Assembly: GCF_000520995.1 (NCBI RefSeq)
Contig: NZ_JACA01000052.1
Location: forward strand, 1-64,000
DNA length: 64,000 nucleotides
DNA from: Aquimarina macrocephali JAMB N27
GTDB lineage: Bacteria > Bacteroidota > Bacteroidia > Flavobacteriales > Flavobacteriaceae
Direction of reading: 5' to 3'
Each line of letters starts with the position of its first letter. Within the stretch, counting starts at the first letter, position 1. The notes under the pieces were generated by a model that saw only the letters and a program-made list of their open reading frames with translations, made no database searches and was not told the origin of the DNA. A program made the translations under genes and the position numbers. This document shows positions 62,405 to 64,000 of this stretch, one piece after another.

Positions 62405-63112
62405 TTATTGAAATGTGAAATTTATAAAAATCCCTCTCGTTGACATTTTATCAATAGTCGAAGTATATGGACTATTAGGGTCATTGTCTTTTACCAACTC
62501 ATCAGACATAGCAAATACACCTCTTATAGATGGAGTAAATTTGAAATAGTATAAATACAAATCTATACCAAAACCAATTTCGTAATAATTAGTATTGGTT
62601 TTCATTCTAAATTGCCCTACACTATTATCATCGGGATTATCTTCGTTACTAGACAAGTTTATAGAGGTAGAAACACCTCCAACAATAAAAGGTTTAATAT
62701 TATTGATTCTTTTGGTCGATATTTTTAGTAATAACGGTACATGTACATATGTTGATTTTACTTCTCTTACAGATTCAAAATCTGAAGTAAATTGAGAATT
62801 AGAAAACCTTAAATTTCGTGTGTTAAAAGTAACCATAGGTTCTAATCTAAGATCAAAATAATCATTTAACCTCAGGTTCCCTAAAAGACCAACACTAAAA
62901 CCAACAGATTCATCATGTATAATATCAGTATCTGGTGCATCTGTTGTATAATCAAAATTAAAATCATAAAGATTAAATCCAAGAATATAACCATAACTAA
63001 ACCTTGGTTTATCAAAGTTTTGAAGGTTCTGTACCTTTTCTTTAGAAAATAACTGCGCACTCATATTTTGAGTACATATTAAAACTACTATTAAGATAAA
63101 TATTCTTTTCAT
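62405..63112 (-). CDS. porT: PorT-family type IX secretion protein
   Basis: A 235-aa outer-membrane protein with signal peptide (about 1-19, ending MSAQ) and an eight-strand-type beta-barrel pattern. The strands SVGFSVGLLGNLRLNDYFDL, VPLLLKISTKR and YYEIGFGIDLYL match PorT, a component of the type IX secretion and gliding system. It lies directly downstream of ubiE, the arrangement found in many Flavobacteriia. It ties in with the T9SS sorting tails of the GH5/CE4 and VCBS proteins in this window. Confidence 0.9.
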   Translation of the reverse strand: MKRIFILIVVLICTQNMSAQLFSKEKVQNLQNFDKPRFSYGYILGFNLYDFNFDYTTDAPDTDIIHDESVGFSVGLLGNLRLNDYFDLRLEPMVTFNTRNLRFSNSQFTSDFESVREVKSTYVHVPLLLKISTKRINNIKPFIVGGVSTSINLSSNEDNPDDNSVGQFRMKTNTNYYEIGFGIDLYLYYFKFTPSIRGVFAMSDELVKDNDPNSPYTSTIDKMSTRGIFINFTFQ

Positions 63113-63166
63113 CTAAATTAAAATTAACCTTTTAATGGTTTAAAACCCTTATTCGTTTTGATATTA

Positions 63167-63895
63167 TTATTTTGTGGCTGTATAAATTGTAGCTACACCA
63201 AAAGTTTGGGGATTATCTTTGACTTCTATAAACCCGATTTTTTTCAAAATATTGTTGAAGGCTTCTCCATAAGGAAAAGCTGCAGCACTTTCACTTAGAT
63301 AAGAATAAGCAGATTTATCCTTTGAAAACAACTTACCAACAAGAGGTAATATTGTTGATGAATAAAACTTGTATCCTTGTTTATACGGGGTTTTTGTGGG
63401 TATCGAGGTTTCTAAAACTACAAAAATACCTCCGGGTTTAAGAACTTTAAAAATCTCTGAAAGCCCTTTTTCTAAATTTTCAAAATTTCGTACTCCAAAA
63501 GCTACAGTTATCGCATCAAAATAATTTTCATCATAAGGTAGATTTTCACTATCTCCCTGTACCATATTAATAATGGTGTCTAAATTTTTTATTGCAATCT
63601 TTTGCCTTCCAACTTCCAGCATTCCTGTAGAAATATCAAGACCAATGATTTCTGATGCCCCTGTTTTTGATAGATTTATGGCCAGATCACCAGTTCCTGT
63701 AGCAACATCCAAAATTCTTTCAGGATTTGTTTTGCTAACCAGTTGAACTACTTTTTTACGCCATTTTACATCAATACCAAAAGAAATAACACGATTTAGC
63801 CCGTCATAATTCTCTGAGATAGTATCAAACATCTCGGCAACCTGCTCTTTTTTAGATCTGGTTTTGTCTTTATATGGAGTTATTTTTTCTGACAT
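63167..63895 (-). CDS. ubiE: Demethylmenaquinone methyltransferase (UbiE/MenG)
   Basis: A 242-aa SAM methyltransferase that makes menaquinone from demethylmenaquinone, the respiratory quinone of this phylum. It shows YDGLNRVISFGIDVKWRKK near the start, motif I LDVATGTGDLAI, the family signature VAFGVRNFENL and VLKPGGIFVVLE. Length is normal. The gap to porT is 54 bp, so both may be cotranscribed. Confidence 0.96.
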   Translation of the reverse strand: MSEKITPYKDKTRSKKEQVAEMFDTISENYDGLNRVISFGIDVKWRKKVVQLVSKTNPERILDVATGTGDLAINLSKTGASEIIGLDISTGMLEVGRQKIAIKNLDTIINMVQGDSENLPYDENYFDAITVAFGVRNFENLEKGLSEIFKVLKPGGIFVVLETSIPTKTPYKQGYKFYSSTILPLVGKLFSKDKSAYSYLSESAAAFPYGEAFNNILKKIGFIEVKDNPQTFGVATIYTATK

Positions 63896-64000
63896 TAAAA
63901 AAATTTAGGCAAATATACATTTTTGATATTGAACTAATCCTGAGTTTTGTCGTTTAAGCAAAAAAATGTGATTTTGTTCTATAACACTGGTTTTTGTAAG

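Noticed and set aside
1..64000. tRNA, rRNA, CRISPR arrays, complete insertion sequences or prophage
   Set aside because: Looked for on both strands by eye; none found.

Overview
The window is about 64 kb of AT-rich chromosomal DNA from a member of the Bacteroidota, almost certainly a Flavobacteriaceae (an Aquimarina-like marine organism is my guess, not shown). Supporting signs are hybrid two-component regulators with AraC tails, type IX secretion (T9SS) sorting tails on two proteins, a porT-ubiE pair, a short 287-aa primary sigma factor, lipoproteins with Cys-(S/K/N)-(K/S)-D-D export signals, TonB-dependent uptake genes, TAnnTTTG promoter boxes and a YpdA-type reductase. I saw no rRNA, tRNA, CRISPR array or intact insertion sequence.

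Layout. 1-2.1 kb: two tandem paralogous surface lipoproteins, the second with leucine-rich repeats. 2.2-15.7 kb: a polysaccharide-sensing block with two divergent hybrid two-component regulators around a 25-bp palindrome, followed by a secreted 1452-aa GH5 + CE4 deacetylase + FN3/CBM32 enzyme with a T9SS tail. 16.2-35.9 kb: the most interesting part. A Fur-family regulator and a methyltransferase converge on a long minus-strand operon. Read from its promoter end this is: a 36-aa Cys/His-rich peptide gene (29572-29682, too short for usual gene calling), a stem-loop with a T-tract, a GRDP-like 159-aa protein, a 305-aa protein with a possible PqqD-like tail, a TonB-dependent receptor, a DUF4374 (XusB-like) lipoprotein, an ABC transporter with two permeases, a DUF5916 protein and a MATE exporter. 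Divergently, a small acidic protein and a complete type I-like exporter (ABC, HlyD, TolC) sit behind two matching operator-like dyads. I infer a previously undescribed ribosomal peptide system, possibly a peptide metallophore made, exported and re-imported by one locus; this is a hypothesis.

36-43 kb: a three-gene set of unknown function whose last gene carries an in-frame TGA, tryptophan 2,3-dioxygenase, an MtfA-like peptidase, a BAX-inhibitor-1 family gene broken by an in-frame TAA, and YpdA. 43.9-49.3 kb: a secreted VCBS/ASPIC protein, an AraC regulator with a membrane domain, rpe, a BLUF photoreceptor and the primary sigma factor. 49.6-52.9 kb: an ECF sigma factor overlapping a single-pass membrane protein with a predicted beta-barrel end, and a lipoprotein; both transcription units have the same bipartite promoter (TTACGCAACCATTTAAA-N5-TCAGTCTA), which suggests autoregulation. 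53-64 kb: housekeeping genes pnp, rpsO, accD, fbaA, a TamL-like assembly protein, a SpoU-type rRNA methyltransferase, porT and ubiE/menG.

Start codons: where the longest open frame began at TTG or GTG but an ATG gave a better signal peptide or family alignment, the ATG was chosen; each case is stated.
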